A stretch of 64,000 nt of DNA from CAVVVS01 sp963751355 (GTDB lineage Bacteria > Bacteroidota > Ignavibacteria > Ignavibacteriales > Ignavibacteriaceae), in the NCBI GenBank assembly GCA_963751355.1, contig CAVVVS010000071.1:1-64000 (forward strand), given 5' to 3'. The translations under genes were made by a program, and so were the position numbers. The notes under the pieces are model-generated. The model saw only the letters and a list, made by a program, of their open reading frames with translations. It had not been told where the DNA came from and did no database searches. This document shows, in pieces, positions 26,668-35,832 of the stretch. The stretch's first letter is position 1; each line of letters opens with the position of its first letter.

Positions 26668-27621
26668 CTAAAAAGCCAGAACAATTGCACCTGTTACCAG
26701 CAGATTCAGCAAAGCAAGCGGAAGAAGCAGCTTCCAACCATAGCTCATCAATTGATCATATCTCGGGCGCGGCAAAGATGCTCTCAACAAAATAAATCCG
26801 AAAATGAAGACGAATGTTTTAATTAAAAACCATATATACGGCGGAAGAAAAGACGGTCCCAGCCATCCGCCGAAAAATAATGTTACTATCATTGCGGAAA
26901 TTAAAGTGATTCCCACATACTCGCCAACGAAGAACATTCCGAATTTCATTCCCGAATACTCAGAGTGAAATCCCGCTACTAACTCACTTTCTGCTTCGGG
27001 AATATCAAACGGCAATCGATGTGTTTCCGCAATGCCGGCGATTAAAAATATTACGAATCCCGCAAACTGCGGAATAAAAAACCAAATATGTTTCTGCGCC
27101 TCAACAATTTCTCTAAGACTAAATGAGCCGGTCATCATCACCACACCCATCAGCGAGAGTCCCATAAAAACTTCATAGCTGATCATCTGGGCAGAACCTC
27201 TCAGTGCACCCAGCAGCGAGTATTTATTATTCGATGACCATCCACCCAGCACGATGCTGTAAGCTCCCATTGAAGACATTGCCAGGAAAAATAACAGTGC
27301 AATATTCAAATCCGAAACGAATATGTGCGGTGCAAAAGGTATAACCGCAAAACTCATAAGAACCGCTATCATCACGATCATCGGAGCAATTATAAAAACG
27401 GGCTTGTCGGCAAAAGGCGGAATCCAATCTTCCTTTGTGAATATTTTTATCATATCGGCAAGCACCTGTAGTAAACCGAACGGACCAACACGATTGGGAC
27501 CATAACGATCCTGCCACATTCCGAGCATTCTCCGTTCGAGCCAAATTAATCCTGCTGCAATAGTCATTATTACAAGCAGAACTCCTACGACAATCAATAT
27601 ACTTGCTAATACCTGACTCAT
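26668..27621 (-). CDS. nuoH: NADH-quinone oxidoreductase subunit H
   Basis: A 317-residue membrane subunit that forms the quinone-binding crevice with NuoB and NuoD. Typical segments are WLERRMLGMWQDRYGPNRVGP, where the arginine-rich loop faces quinone, and FDIPEAESELVAGFHSEYSG, the acidic loop coupling quinone chemistry to proton pumping. About eight transmembrane helices. The start overlaps the nuoG stop by four bases. Confidence 0.95.
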   Translation of the reverse strand: MSQVLASILIVVGVLLVIMTIAAGLIWLERRMLGMWQDRYGPNRVGPFGLLQVLADMIKIFTKEDWIPPFADKPVFIIAPMIVMIAVLMSFAVIPFAPHIFVSDLNIALLFFLAMSSMGAYSIVLGGWSSNNKYSLLGALRGSAQMISYEVFMGLSLMGVVMMTGSFSLREIVEAQKHIWFFIPQFAGFVIFLIAGIAETHRLPFDIPEAESELVAGFHSEYSGMKFGMFFVGEYVGITLISAMIVTLFFGGWLGPSFLPPYIWFLIKTFVFIFGFILLRASLPRPRYDQLMSYGWKLLLPLALLNLLVTGAIVLAF

Positions 27622-29897
27622 TTATCTGCTCCGTTAATCTTGCTTGTCTTTGGTAATTGTACAAAAGGCACTTCCTTTAAACCGACCGGTAATCCCGCTA
27701 TTCCTTTCGGTAGTCTGGTCTTTATTTTTACCGGAAGCTTGTATTTATTTCCGTCCAACGTAAACTCAACTTCATCATCCTTTTTTAATCTAAGCTTTCC
27801 CGCATCATCCGGATTTAAACTCACAGAAGGTTTCGCTGCCCTTTCCGCAACCGGCGGAGAAGACATACTCAATTCCTCCGAACCGAATATCTGATACATC
27901 GGCACAAATAGCCATTCGTCATTACCCGGTTTAAAAGTTTCCGGTATATCATTGAAAAATTTAATCTCGCTTTTCGGGTTCGGCTCGATAAGTCTTTTTC
28001 CAGGATCACCTCCGTGCAAAGACCCGCCGACTTCAATTTGATACTTATTAATTGATTGTGCAGAATTCCATCCTGGCGCCCAGAAAAATGGTATTACAGA
28101 TGAAGGCGGCATTCCGCGGTACCCTTCCATAGTAAATGAAAGCGCAGAATCGGGATCTTCCGGTGGTTTCGGTTCGCTTACATTAATGTTTGCATGCATT
28201 GCGGTTCTTCCACTGTAGCGGTGCGGTGAACGGGGAATTTTTTGTCCTGCTTCTCTAAAGTCCGGCGGCGGTGCAATCTCCTCAATTCCTTCGAATGCAG
28301 GTAAATCTTTAACCATGCTTATTGTGAACTCGGCAAAGTTGGACATGTGTGTATCTTCACCGGAACCAGCCGCATCCATGATGTCCTGTACATATCTCCA
28401 GCTTTCCTGCATGTCCTTACTACCGGGATCGTATACTTGATAATATCTTTGAGCTCTTCCTTCGTTATTAATCATTGTTCCATCTGATTCAGCAAATGAA
28501 CCAACAGGTATAACAAGACTTGCATTTTGAATAGTTTCATTCCGCAGATAATCGAGAGATATAACATTTTCAACGTTAATCAGAAATTTTTCAATTTTTT
28601 CTTTGCTGTCTCTTCTGAATAAATCATTCTCAAGAATAAATACGGAATCGGTTACTTCGTTCTCAACAACTCGAAAGGCCTCACTCAATTTTTTACCGCC
28701 TATCATGGACAACCCGATACTATTTGCTTCGGGAACAGTGTAAGTCAATCCACACTTTTTATCCTTTTTACAAAGTGCCCATGCCGTATTTGCTGCGGCA
28801 TGAATTATAGATTCATTCATGCAGCTTGTACCGGCTATAACCAAAGGATTTTTAGCGGATTTTAAATCTCCAGCTACTTTTTCGGCGAGATTTTTTATTT
28901 CATCAGTCATACCGCTCACTTGCGGTGCTTCATTATTAAGCAGTGATGCAACAGCAAATCCAAAACGTGCAATATCATTCGGTGCCGCTCTTAATGTTTT
29001 TCCTACAATGTCATCCAACTTTGTTCCGGCAGGTGTGGCAATGTAAATAGGACTTTTATCATTTTGAATTAATTCTCTGACAGCGGCATCCTGCCAATCC
29101 GGTATTTTTAATTTTGCTACTTGCTCGAGCGGTTTCTGTTTAGCGGACTGACGCAGTGCAAGTGCAAGCATCGGGGCAGTGTTAGTTAAATCTTCACCCA
29201 ATATTAAAACTGCATCAGATTTTTCGACTTCTCTTAAAGAAGGTGTTCTTGCTATTCCATTTTGTAAAATATTTATGATTTCAGAAATTAATTTATTTTC
29301 GGTATCTGAAATTCCTAGATAGAAATTTTCATTGCCTACCATTTTTTTCAGCATCCAGTTGGATTCGAGCGATGCTCTGGGAGAACCGATCCCAATTATT
29401 TTTTCGCTCTGCGAAATAATTTTTCCAGCACTCGCTACCGCGGTGTCTTTATCGATAGTTTCAAATTGCCCTGTTGATTTTGATTTTAACAACGGAGTTT
29501 TTATTCGCTTGTTACTGTTTGCAAATTCGTATCCAAACCTTCCTCTATCGCAGATGAAATAACCATTTACTTCGCCGTTATACCTGCTTAAAATTCGTCT
29601 GACACCTCCATATCTTTCACTCGCAATTATGTTGCAGCCCAAACCGCAGTGCTGGCAGATGGAAGGCGCGTTTGTCAAATCCCATTTACGGGTGTAATGT
29701 TTTTTTAAGGTCTTATCCGTGAAAACTCCGGTGGGACAAACCTCAATCAAGTTGCCGCTGAATTCATTTTCGAGAGTTCCGTCCTCATGCCTCCCGAAAT
29801 AAACATGATTATGGGCTGCGAATGCATCAAAGTCGGTTCCGCCTGCATAATCCCTGTAAAATCTAACACAGCGGTAGCACTGAATACAGCGGTTCAT
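27618..29897 (-). CDS. nuoG: NADH-quinone oxidoreductase subunit G, C-terminal part (frameshifted)
   Basis: The major, 759-residue part of NuoG. It starts inside the conserved segment normally read GPxINxxMNRCIQC: here the codons for N-L-G-P-F-I-N-H-E are readable just upstream of MNRCIQCYRCVRF in the same frame (29898-29924). The MNRCIQC cysteines are the N4/[4Fe-4S] region; CQHCGLGCN begins the molybdopterin-oxidoreductase-like domain that fills the rest and probably holds cluster N7. The molybdopterin cofactor is not bound in complex I. The first ATG is therefore internal, and the protein should be joined to the 139-residue piece upstream. A single missing base near 29926 separates the two. 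Confidence 0.9.
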   Translation of the reverse strand: MNRCIQCYRCVRFYRDYAGGTDFDAFAAHNHVYFGRHEDGTLENEFSGNLIEVCPTGVFTDKTLKKHYTRKWDLTNAPSICQHCGLGCNIIASERYGGVRRILSRYNGEVNGYFICDRGRFGYEFANSNKRIKTPLLKSKSTGQFETIDKDTAVASAGKIISQSEKIIGIGSPRASLESNWMLKKMVGNENFYLGISDTENKLISEIINILQNGIARTPSLREVEKSDAVLILGEDLTNTAPMLALALRQSAKQKPLEQVAKLKIPDWQDAAVRELIQNDKSPIYIATPAGTKLDDIVGKTLRAAPNDIARFGFAVASLLNNEAPQVSGMTDEIKNLAEKVAGDLKSAKNPLVIAGTSCMNESIIHAAANTAWALCKKDKKCGLTYTVPEANSIGLSMIGGKKLSEAFRVVENEVTDSVFILENDLFRRDSKEKIEKFLINVENVISLDYLRNETIQNASLVIPVGSFAESDGTMINNEGRAQRYYQVYDPGSKDMQESWRYVQDIMDAAGSGEDTHMSNFAEFTISMVKDLPAFEGIEEIAPPPDFREAGQKIPRSPHRYSGRTAMHANINVSEPKPPEDPDSALSFTMEGYRGMPPSSVIPFFWAPGWNSAQSINKYQIEVGGSLHGGDPGKRLIEPNPKSEIKFFNDIPETFKPGNDEWLFVPMYQIFGSEELSMSSPPVAERAAKPSVSLNPDDAGKLRLKKDDEVEFTLDGNKYKLPVKIKTRLPKGIAGLPVGLKEVPFVQLPKTSKINGADK

Positions 29898-29917
29898 TTC
29901 GTGATTTATAAAAGGAC

Positions 29918-30337
29918 CTAAGTTTTGATTTCTGTATGTTCTCTTTTAAATTCAAATCTTCTATAATTATGCCCGGTCATAACCGTCATATCCTGGAGAT
30001 GACACTCACCGCCTTCATCACAAACCGGGCAGTCATGCGGATGATTTGTCATCAACCATTCTATTACATTCGATCTAAATTTAACTGCTTCTTCTGTTTT
30101 TAGAGAAACTCTCAGTCCATCCTGGATTGGCTCCATGCATGACATAACCAATCTGCCGTTTTTATCATTTTCATCTTTATACTTTACAACTGCACATTGC
30201 CTGCACGCACCCACCGATCCCATTGCCGGATGCCAGCAGAAATATGGCAGATCAAAACCTAACGAGAGGCATACCTCAAGCAAGTTCTTTTTTTCGTCTG
30301 CTTCATATTCTTTTCCGTCAATATAAATCTTAGCCAA
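29918..30337 (-). CDS. nuoG: NADH-quinone oxidoreductase subunit G, N-terminal part (frameshifted)
   Basis: The 139-residue N terminus of NuoG: a [2Fe-2S] ferredoxin-like domain with the cysteine pattern CWHPAMGSVGACRQC and a later C in VMSC (cluster N1b), followed by the HxxxC-type N5 cluster motif HPHDCPVCDEGGEC. The frame ends at TAG after EIKT, but adding one A to the AAAA run just before restores EIKNLGPFINHEMNRC, exactly the expected continuation. A homopolymer error is the likeliest cause. It starts seven bases after the nuoF stop. Confidence 0.9.
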   Translation of the reverse strand: MAKIYIDGKEYEADEKKNLLEVCLSLGFDLPYFCWHPAMGSVGACRQCAVVKYKDENDKNGRLVMSCMEPIQDGLRVSLKTEEAVKFRSNVIEWLMTNHPHDCPVCDEGGECHLQDMTVMTGHNYRRFEFKREHTEIKT

Positions 30338-30343
30338 TTATTT

Positions 30344-31618
30344 TTACCTCCAGGGACATTTTTTTTCGTTTATATGTCTCTCGTAATCTTCTCTGAAATA
30401 TTTAAGTGAACTCTGCAGCGGCTCAACGGCTCCGGGAGCTAAAGCACAAAATGTATTTCCCGGACCCAGGTACTTTGAATGATGCGATAGAAGGTCGAGA
30501 TCATCCATTTTTCCCGTTCCGTTATCTATCGATTGAAGAATTTTTGCCACCCATGGTAAACCGTCGCGGCAGGGAGTGCACCAGCCGCATGATTCCTGAG
30601 CGAAAAATTTCTCCAGATTCTGAACCATTCCGACCGGGCAGGTTTTATTATCAAGAATAATCAATGTTCCTGTTCCGAGCCTGCTTCCCGCTTTCATAAC
30701 CGAAGCAAAATCCATTTGAGTATCAAGATGTTCTTCAACCAAAAAATCCGTAGATGCACCGCCGGGAAGAGCGCCTTTAAATTTGTATCCGTCCTGCATA
30801 CCGCCTGCATGTTCTTCTATAATTTCTCTCATTGAAGTGCCCAACGGCAGTTCCCAGATAGCGGGCTTTTTCACTCTTCCGCTTGCACCGTAAAGCTTCG
30901 TGCCTCCTTCATCCGATATACTTAATTTTTTAAACCATTCGGCACCTTTAGTAATAATGTGCGGAATATTGCTGAGTGTCTCGACGTTGTTAACTATTGT
31001 CGGTTTACCGAACAATCCGCTGGTTTGCGGAAACGGCGGCTTCGCTCGGGGCGTTGCACGTTTTCCTTCAAGTGCGTTTAGTAACCCGGTTTCTTCTCCG
31101 CACATATATCTGCCAACACTTGTATGAAGATGAAGCTCAAGATTAAAACCGCTACCTAAAATATTTTTTCCCAAATAACCTTTTTCGTAAGCATCGTGAA
31201 TCGCTTCCAGAATAATTTCTGCGGCTCTTTTATAAGCCCATCTTAAAAAGATATAAGCTTCTGTGGCACCGATCGCATAAGCGCTGAGGATCATTCCCTC
31301 AATTAATTGATGAATGTTACCTTCCAGCAAAACTCTGTCTTTAAATGTTCCGGGTTCCATTTCGTCGGCATTGCAGACCAAATATTTTTGTTTCGGCGCA
31401 TCATCACCCATCGGGACAAAACCCCATTTCATTCCGGTTGAAAATCCCGCGCCACCTCTGCCTTTTAAGTTTGAATCTTTCACTACACTCTGCACATCCT
31501 TAGGTGAAAGATCTTTCAACGCTTTTTTAATTGCTTGATATCCGCCGACCTGCTTATATTCTTCCAAACTCAGCGGTGCTAAATCATGTTTTATATTTTC
31601 TGTTAAAGGTTTTTCCAT
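30344..31618 (-). CDS. nuoF: NADH-quinone oxidoreductase subunit F
   Basis: A 424-residue flavoprotein subunit that oxidises NADH. The N-terminal part holds the NADH/FMN site with GRGGAGFSTGMKW (about residue 52) and the FMN-binding stretch CNADEMEPGTFKDR; MCGEETGLLNALEG lies further on. The C terminus has the [4Fe-4S] N3 ligands SCGWCTPCRDG and a later cysteine in GNTFCALAP. I use the ATG at 31618; a TTG one codon upstream is less likely. A palindromic repeat lies in the 130-base gap to nuoE. Confidence 0.95.
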   Translation of the reverse strand: MEKPLTENIKHDLAPLSLEEYKQVGGYQAIKKALKDLSPKDVQSVVKDSNLKGRGGAGFSTGMKWGFVPMGDDAPKQKYLVCNADEMEPGTFKDRVLLEGNIHQLIEGMILSAYAIGATEAYIFLRWAYKRAAEIILEAIHDAYEKGYLGKNILGSGFNLELHLHTSVGRYMCGEETGLLNALEGKRATPRAKPPFPQTSGLFGKPTIVNNVETLSNIPHIITKGAEWFKKLSISDEGGTKLYGASGRVKKPAIWELPLGTSMREIIEEHAGGMQDGYKFKGALPGGASTDFLVEEHLDTQMDFASVMKAGSRLGTGTLIILDNKTCPVGMVQNLEKFFAQESCGWCTPCRDGLPWVAKILQSIDNGTGKMDDLDLLSHHSKYLGPGNTFCALAPGAVEPLQSSLKYFREDYERHINEKKCPWR

Positions 31619-31661
31619 CAATAAAAATTAATTTCTAATATCTTAGTTCTTCTTTGTTTAT

Positions 31662-31743
31662 CTCTGTGGATTCTCAACACCTCCCTGTGTAAAAAGATTT
31701 CCGTTACACAGAGTACTCAGAGAAGACACTGAGTGCCACAGAG
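31662..31743. repeat. Nested palindrome between nuoE and nuoF
   Basis: Two nested inverted repeats: outer arms CTCTGTGG (31662-31669) and CCACAGAG (31736-31743), inner arms CTGTGTAA (31685-31692) and TTACACAG (31704-31711). The element fills most of the gap between two genes of the nuo operon that are otherwise nearly contiguous. It resembles CTCTGTG-type dispersed repeats common in related genomes (from memory). In the transcript it would fold into a long branched hairpin. Confidence 0.6.
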
Positions 31744-31747
31744 CGTT

Positions 31748-32212
31748 TTATTCATACTTACTTAAAATCTCATCTAATTTTTCTTCCGTTAAATCTCTAT
31801 GCAAATCATTGTCAATCATAAGTGCTGGGGCGTGATCGCACGTGCCTAAACAGGGAATGGACAGCAAAGTAAAGCGTTCATCCTTTGTTGTCTCGCCCAT
31901 TTTAATTCCTAATTTTTTACTGATATGATCCGCAACTTTATCATATCCCAAAATCCAGCAGCTTACACTATCGCAAATGTGAATTACATGTTTCCCTACA
32001 GGCCTCCGGTAAACCAGATTATAAAAAGTTGCAATGCTGTCTACTTCATCGGGAGTCATTTCCAAAAATTCTGCAATATCTTTTACTCCGTCATCGTCAA
32101 CCCACCGCCGGTGCGTTTGAATGACTTTAAGCGCTTCAATACAGGCAGCGCTTTTTTTAGGAAACTGTTTTATCTCGTCTTCTATTTCTTTTTGTTCTTC
32201 TGTTGACAGCAT
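31748..32212 (-). CDS. nuoE: NADH-quinone oxidoreductase subunit E
   Basis: A 154-residue thioredoxin-fold subunit carrying the [2Fe-2S] cluster N1a. The four ligands are visible as CDSVSC (C-x4-C) near residue 84 and CLGTC (C-x3-C) near 124. It partners NuoF in the NADH-oxidising module. The N-terminal helical part (AACIEALKVIQTHRRWVDD) is typical of the family. It starts 28 bases after the nuoCD stop; no clear Shine-Dalgarno site. Confidence 0.95.
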   Translation of the reverse strand: MLSTEEQKEIEDEIKQFPKKSAACIEALKVIQTHRRWVDDDGVKDIAEFLEMTPDEVDSIATFYNLVYRRPVGKHVIHICDSVSCWILGYDKVADHISKKLGIKMGETTKDERFTLLSIPCLGTCDHAPALMIDNDLHRDLTEEKLDEILSKYE

Positions 32213-32240
32213 AAGTTTTATATTTATAATTATTAATTAT

Positions 32241-33989
32241 TTATCTATCAATATCCGCAAGCACAAAATCGATACTTCCTAAAATTGCTAGCAGGTCGGG
32301 AACCGTGTATCCTTTACTGATGTATGAAATCATCTGCATTTGAGGAAATGATGGTGTACGAACGCGTGTTCTGTAAGAGGAGGTATTTCCGTCGCTGATT
32401 AAATAATATCCGTTGTTTCCTTTGGTTGCTTCGATACCAAAAAATGCTTCACCGGGTGGAATTACCGGTCCCCACGAAACATTAAGAAAATGATTAATTA
32501 AAGTTTCAATATCATGCATCGTTCTATCTTTGCGCGGCGGAGTACTTAAATGATGATCCGATTTAACCGGTCCTTCGGGCATATTATTCAAACATTGCTC
32601 GATTATTCTTAAACTCTGTCTCATCTCTTCAACTCTAACTAGCGCCCTATCATAACAGTCGCCGTTTTGGGCGGTCGGAATATCAAACTCAAATTGTTCA
32701 TAACCTGAATAAGGACGTTTCTTCCTAAAATCCCATTCGTAACCGGTGGCTCTTAAACCAGGACCGGTAACACCCCACTCAATTGCTTCTTCGGTGTTGT
32801 AAATTCCGATCCCGATTGTTCTGGCTTTGAAAATTCTGTTTTTCATTACCAGCTTATCATATTCTTTTAGATGTTTCGGAAAATAACTGACAAACTCTTT
32901 TACAATTTTGTCCCAACCGTTCGGCAGATCGTCATATACTCCTCCGATCCGGAACCAGTTGGGATGCATTCTGTCGCCGCAAACAGCAGCAATAATATCG
33001 AATATTTTCTCACGGTCGGTAAACATGTAAAATACAGGAGAAAGTTGTCCCACATCCTGTGCAAAAGTTCCGTACCAAACCAAGTGACTGGCAATTCTGA
33101 AAAACTCCGATAACATAATTCTTATCACCTGCGCTCTCGGCGGCACTTGTATGCCAGCTAATTGTTCAACTGCAAGAAGGTAAGCAAGATTATTCATTAC
33201 TCCGCCAAGGTAGTCTATTCTATCTGTGTAAGGAATGTACGTGTGCCACGATTGTCTCTCCGCCATTTTTTCAGCACCGCGGTGGTGAAATCCTATATCA
33301 GGAACAATATCAACAATCTCTTCGCCTTCAAGCTGAAGTGCTAAACGTAAAACTCCGTGAGTTCCGGGATGCTGGGGACCAATATTTAAAAACATGAAAT
33401 CGGAATCTTCACTGCTTCGCGTCATTCCCCATTCCTCGGGATTAAATTGCATTGCAAGATTTTCTTTCTCTTTTTTTTCTTCGGGCATTTGAAACGGACC
33501 CATTTCCGTAGCGCGGGCAGGATGTTCTTTTCTTAACGGATGTCCTTCCCAGGTTAAAGGCATTAAAATTCTTTTTAAATGAGGATGACCTTCGTAATTT
33601 ATTCCGAACATGTCATAGACTTCACGTTCGTACCAGTTGGCATTATCCCATAATTTCGTTATTGATGGAAGTGACGGATATTCGCCTTTGAGCGGGACTT
33701 TTATTCGAATATCACTATTTCTATCAAACGATAAAAGATGATAAACGGCCGTGAAATCCGCATCAGGTAAATTGTCTTTTTTTGCTCGGGCTCTTTCATC
33801 GACAGCAGTTAAATCATAAAGCATCCGGTACGGATTTTCGATATCATTTTTTAAATAACTTAAAACATCAAACACTTTGCTTTTATCCACCCATTGAGTG
33901 GGAATTCCATCTCTGGTTTCCTGGGGGGTAAATGTGTCTTCACCGAATTTAGTTTTTAAATCTTCAACAATACTGTCTTTATTATTCAT
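32241..33989 (-). CDS. nuoCD: NADH-quinone oxidoreductase subunits C and D, fused
   Basis: A 582-residue natural fusion. Residues about 1-175 are NuoC (30-kDa subunit) with WYEREVYDMFGINYEGHPHLKR-type signature, and about 195-582 are NuoD (49-kDa subunit), starting near FLNIGPQHPGTHGVLRL, followed by GFHHRGAEKMAE and ending in the conserved DFVLADIDR. NuoD forms the quinone-reduction site with NuoB. C-D fusions are known from several phyla, including E. coli. No frame break is present at the junction, so the fusion is genuine. Confidence 0.95.
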   Translation of the reverse strand: MNNKDSIVEDLKTKFGEDTFTPQETRDGIPTQWVDKSKVFDVLSYLKNDIENPYRMLYDLTAVDERARAKKDNLPDADFTAVYHLLSFDRNSDIRIKVPLKGEYPSLPSITKLWDNANWYEREVYDMFGINYEGHPHLKRILMPLTWEGHPLRKEHPARATEMGPFQMPEEKKEKENLAMQFNPEEWGMTRSSEDSDFMFLNIGPQHPGTHGVLRLALQLEGEEIVDIVPDIGFHHRGAEKMAERQSWHTYIPYTDRIDYLGGVMNNLAYLLAVEQLAGIQVPPRAQVIRIMLSEFFRIASHLVWYGTFAQDVGQLSPVFYMFTDREKIFDIIAAVCGDRMHPNWFRIGGVYDDLPNGWDKIVKEFVSYFPKHLKEYDKLVMKNRIFKARTIGIGIYNTEEAIEWGVTGPGLRATGYEWDFRKKRPYSGYEQFEFDIPTAQNGDCYDRALVRVEEMRQSLRIIEQCLNNMPEGPVKSDHHLSTPPRKDRTMHDIETLINHFLNVSWGPVIPPGEAFFGIEATKGNNGYYLISDGNTSSYRTRVRTPSFPQMQMISYISKGYTVPDLLAILGSIDFVLADIDR

Positions 33990-34011
33990 ACACTCATTTA
34001 ATTTAAAATTC

Positions 34012-34650
34012 TCAAATTTCAGTCGGCGGTTTTAACTTAGTAACACTCATTCTTTTTTCGCGTTTTAAATCCCTCATTACAGGTTTTTCCATTTTACTTA
34101 TTCCCTGCGGACCAACATACCAGGAAAGAGGTCGTTTTTCTTTGCCAACCATATCGCGTAAAAGTACCAATCCTTCCATGAAAGCATCAGGTCTCGGCGG
34201 ACAGCCCGGTACGTACATATCAACAGGAAGAAATTTATCAACTCCCTGCACAACGCTGTAGATATCATACATTCCGCCTGAGTTGGCGCATGAACCCATT
34301 GAGATAACCCAGCGCGGTTCCATCATCTGTTCATATAATCTTTTTACAATGGGAGCCATTTTAATGAACACCGTTCCGGCAATAACCATTACATCTGCCT
34401 CACGTGGAGTTCCTCTTATTACTTCCGCACCAAAGCGGGCAATATCATATTTACTTGTCAGGCTTGTAGCCATTTCAACGTAGCAGCATGATAAACCGAA
34501 ATTAAAAGGCCACATAGAATTTTTTCTTCCCCATGCTAAAAGATCTTGTAAGCGGCTCATTACTACCGTCTTTTGAACGGTCTCCTCGAAGGAACTTGTA
34601 CCGTCAATTGTCATGCTCGGATTTGCCGCTTTGCTTAACCACCACTTCAT
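34012..34650 (-). CDS. nuoB: NADH-quinone oxidoreductase subunit B
   Basis: A 212-residue subunit holding the terminal [4Fe-4S] cluster N2 that reduces quinone. Ligands appear in GLSCCYVEM (tandem cysteines), MGSCANSGG and YVPGCPPRPDA. The C-terminal extension of about 45 residues (KRPLSWYVG onward) is basic and longer than in E. coli. The start overlaps the nuoA stop by four bases. Confidence 0.95.
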   Translation of the reverse strand: MKWWLSKAANPSMTIDGTSSFEETVQKTVVMSRLQDLLAWGRKNSMWPFNFGLSCCYVEMATSLTSKYDIARFGAEVIRGTPREADVMVIAGTVFIKMAPIVKRLYEQMMEPRWVISMGSCANSGGMYDIYSVVQGVDKFLPVDMYVPGCPPRPDAFMEGLVLLRDMVGKEKRPLSWYVGPQGISKMEKPVMRDLKREKRMSVTKLKPPTEI

Positions 34651-35075
34651 GAATTCTTACTCTTTGTTTTTAAAATTCTGTATTGTTCTAAAATTTTCTT
34701 TCCGCTCGGACCAAACTCAAGAGCACCTATACGCCATTCATAAATTAAAACAGCAATCAATATTCCGATAAATACAAATACTGCCCAGTAACCTGCCCAT
34801 CCTAAATCTTTAAATGCAACTGCCCACGCAACAATAAATGCAGCTTCGAGATCGAAGATGACGAAAAACATTGCTACAATATAAAAATGGGCGGAAAACC
34901 TAATGCGGGCATTTCCGGTCGGAACAATTCCGGACTCGTATATTTCATCGGTGGATTTTTCTTTGTGACGTTCTCCGAGAAAGTATGACATGACAATCAT
35001 ACCTCCTACCAGGAGGACTACCAGGACGGCGTATAATAAAAGGGGCCAGAGAATTTTCGAATCACCTGTGCTCAA
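34647..35075 (-). CDS. nuoA: NADH-quinone oxidoreductase subunit A
   Basis: A 142-residue membrane subunit with three transmembrane helices. The loop GNARIRFSAHFYIVAMFFVIFDLEAAF region, with the conserved FDLE motif, identifies it. Translation starts at a TTG codon; the choice is supported by AAGGAG seven bases upstream, and no ATG gives a sensible N terminus. It is the first gene of the nuo operon, which then runs without interruption to nuoN at 20254. Confidence 0.93.
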   Translation of the reverse strand: MSTGDSKILWPLLLYAVLVVLLVGGMIVMSYFLGERHKEKSTDEIYESGIVPTGNARIRFSAHFYIVAMFFVIFDLEAAFIVAWAVAFKDLGWAGYWAVFVFIGILIAVLIYEWRIGALEFGPSGKKILEQYRILKTKSKNS

Positions 35076-35566
35076 CTGCTTGCTCCTTCCGTGTTTCTGT
35101 TTTTAATTTAATTAATGAAACATTTCTAAAAAGGAATTTCAAAAAAAGTATTAAACCACAGTTAAATACAAAGTCGAAAATTATAAAAAGAACCTTTCTA
35201 AATACGTTTCACTAATCTGACATTACTAATGAGAAAGCTGAGTGCACCTTACAAATCGATATCTAATCTTAATATTTCTTATTTGAATCTTTAAGAGTAT
35301 AAGTAAAATAATTCATTCATTTGGTGATTTAAATTAACATACAGCATTTAATGTGTAATTACAGCGGATGGATAAGGTAATTTTATAGAAGTAACTAACT
35401 GAAGTTGAGTGTGTTATAAATCTAAGTAGAAAAATAATAATTTAAAATAATAAAAAGAATAATTATATTGCCTTTCCGCAAGTAGAAGATATTTCTGCTT
35501 GGCTCAAATTTATGCGGATTGATTTCAATTAAAAATATATTTTTATTTTTTATCTGAGGTATATTT
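35076..35566. other. Intergenic region upstream of nuoA
   Basis: About 490 AT-rich bases between nuoA (minus) and a small plus-strand membrane-protein gene. It must contain the nuo promoter and probably that of the small gene. I cannot assign -35/-10 boxes or an operator with confidence, and see no tRNA, riboswitch or repeat here. Confidence 0.5.
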
Positions 35567-35695
35567 ATGTCAGCTCTTTTTATGATAATTCTTGTTGCTG
35601 TATTTGTTACAGTTGCTTCATTGCAAATATTTACTTTGAGAAAAATTAGTAAAGAGGCGAATTCCCCCAAAACACACAATGACGGAAAGTCATAA
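35567..35695 (+). CDS. Small single-span membrane protein (42 residues)
   Basis: A 42-codon frame with a good ribosome binding site (TGAGGT seven bases before the ATG). It starts MSALFMIILVAVFVTVASLQ, a hydrophobic span of about 20 residues, followed by a basic stretch (FTLRKISKE) and a short polar tail. The layout, with N-terminus outside and a positive inner flank, is that of a genuine one-pass small membrane protein. It lies alone between nuoA and the M23 peptidase gene. I do not recognise the family; size and topology recall accessory subunits of respiratory complexes, but nothing here proves that. Confidence 0.55.
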   Translation: MSALFMIILVAVFVTVASLQIFTLRKISKEANSPKTHNDGKS

Positions 35696-35832
35696 TTTTA
35701 TTTTATTGTTTTTGTAAAAATTTCCACACTATAATAAAATGCTCTCTCTTTTATTTACTCTTATAATTATGGTACCATAAATTATTAATGATACATGTTG
35801 CTTGTAAATATGTCATCATTGAAACGATGCCA

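Noticed and set aside
29898..29940. Programmed -1 frameshifting in nuoG
   Set aside because: The site lacks a classical X-XXY-YYZ slippery heptamer and a clear downstream structure, and two other genes in the window have unrelated single-base breaks in both directions.
35422..35679. 85-codon minus-strand frame upstream of nuoA
   Set aside because: It is antisense to the small membrane-protein gene, which has a ribosome site and a clear hydrophobic span; the minus-strand frame has neither.
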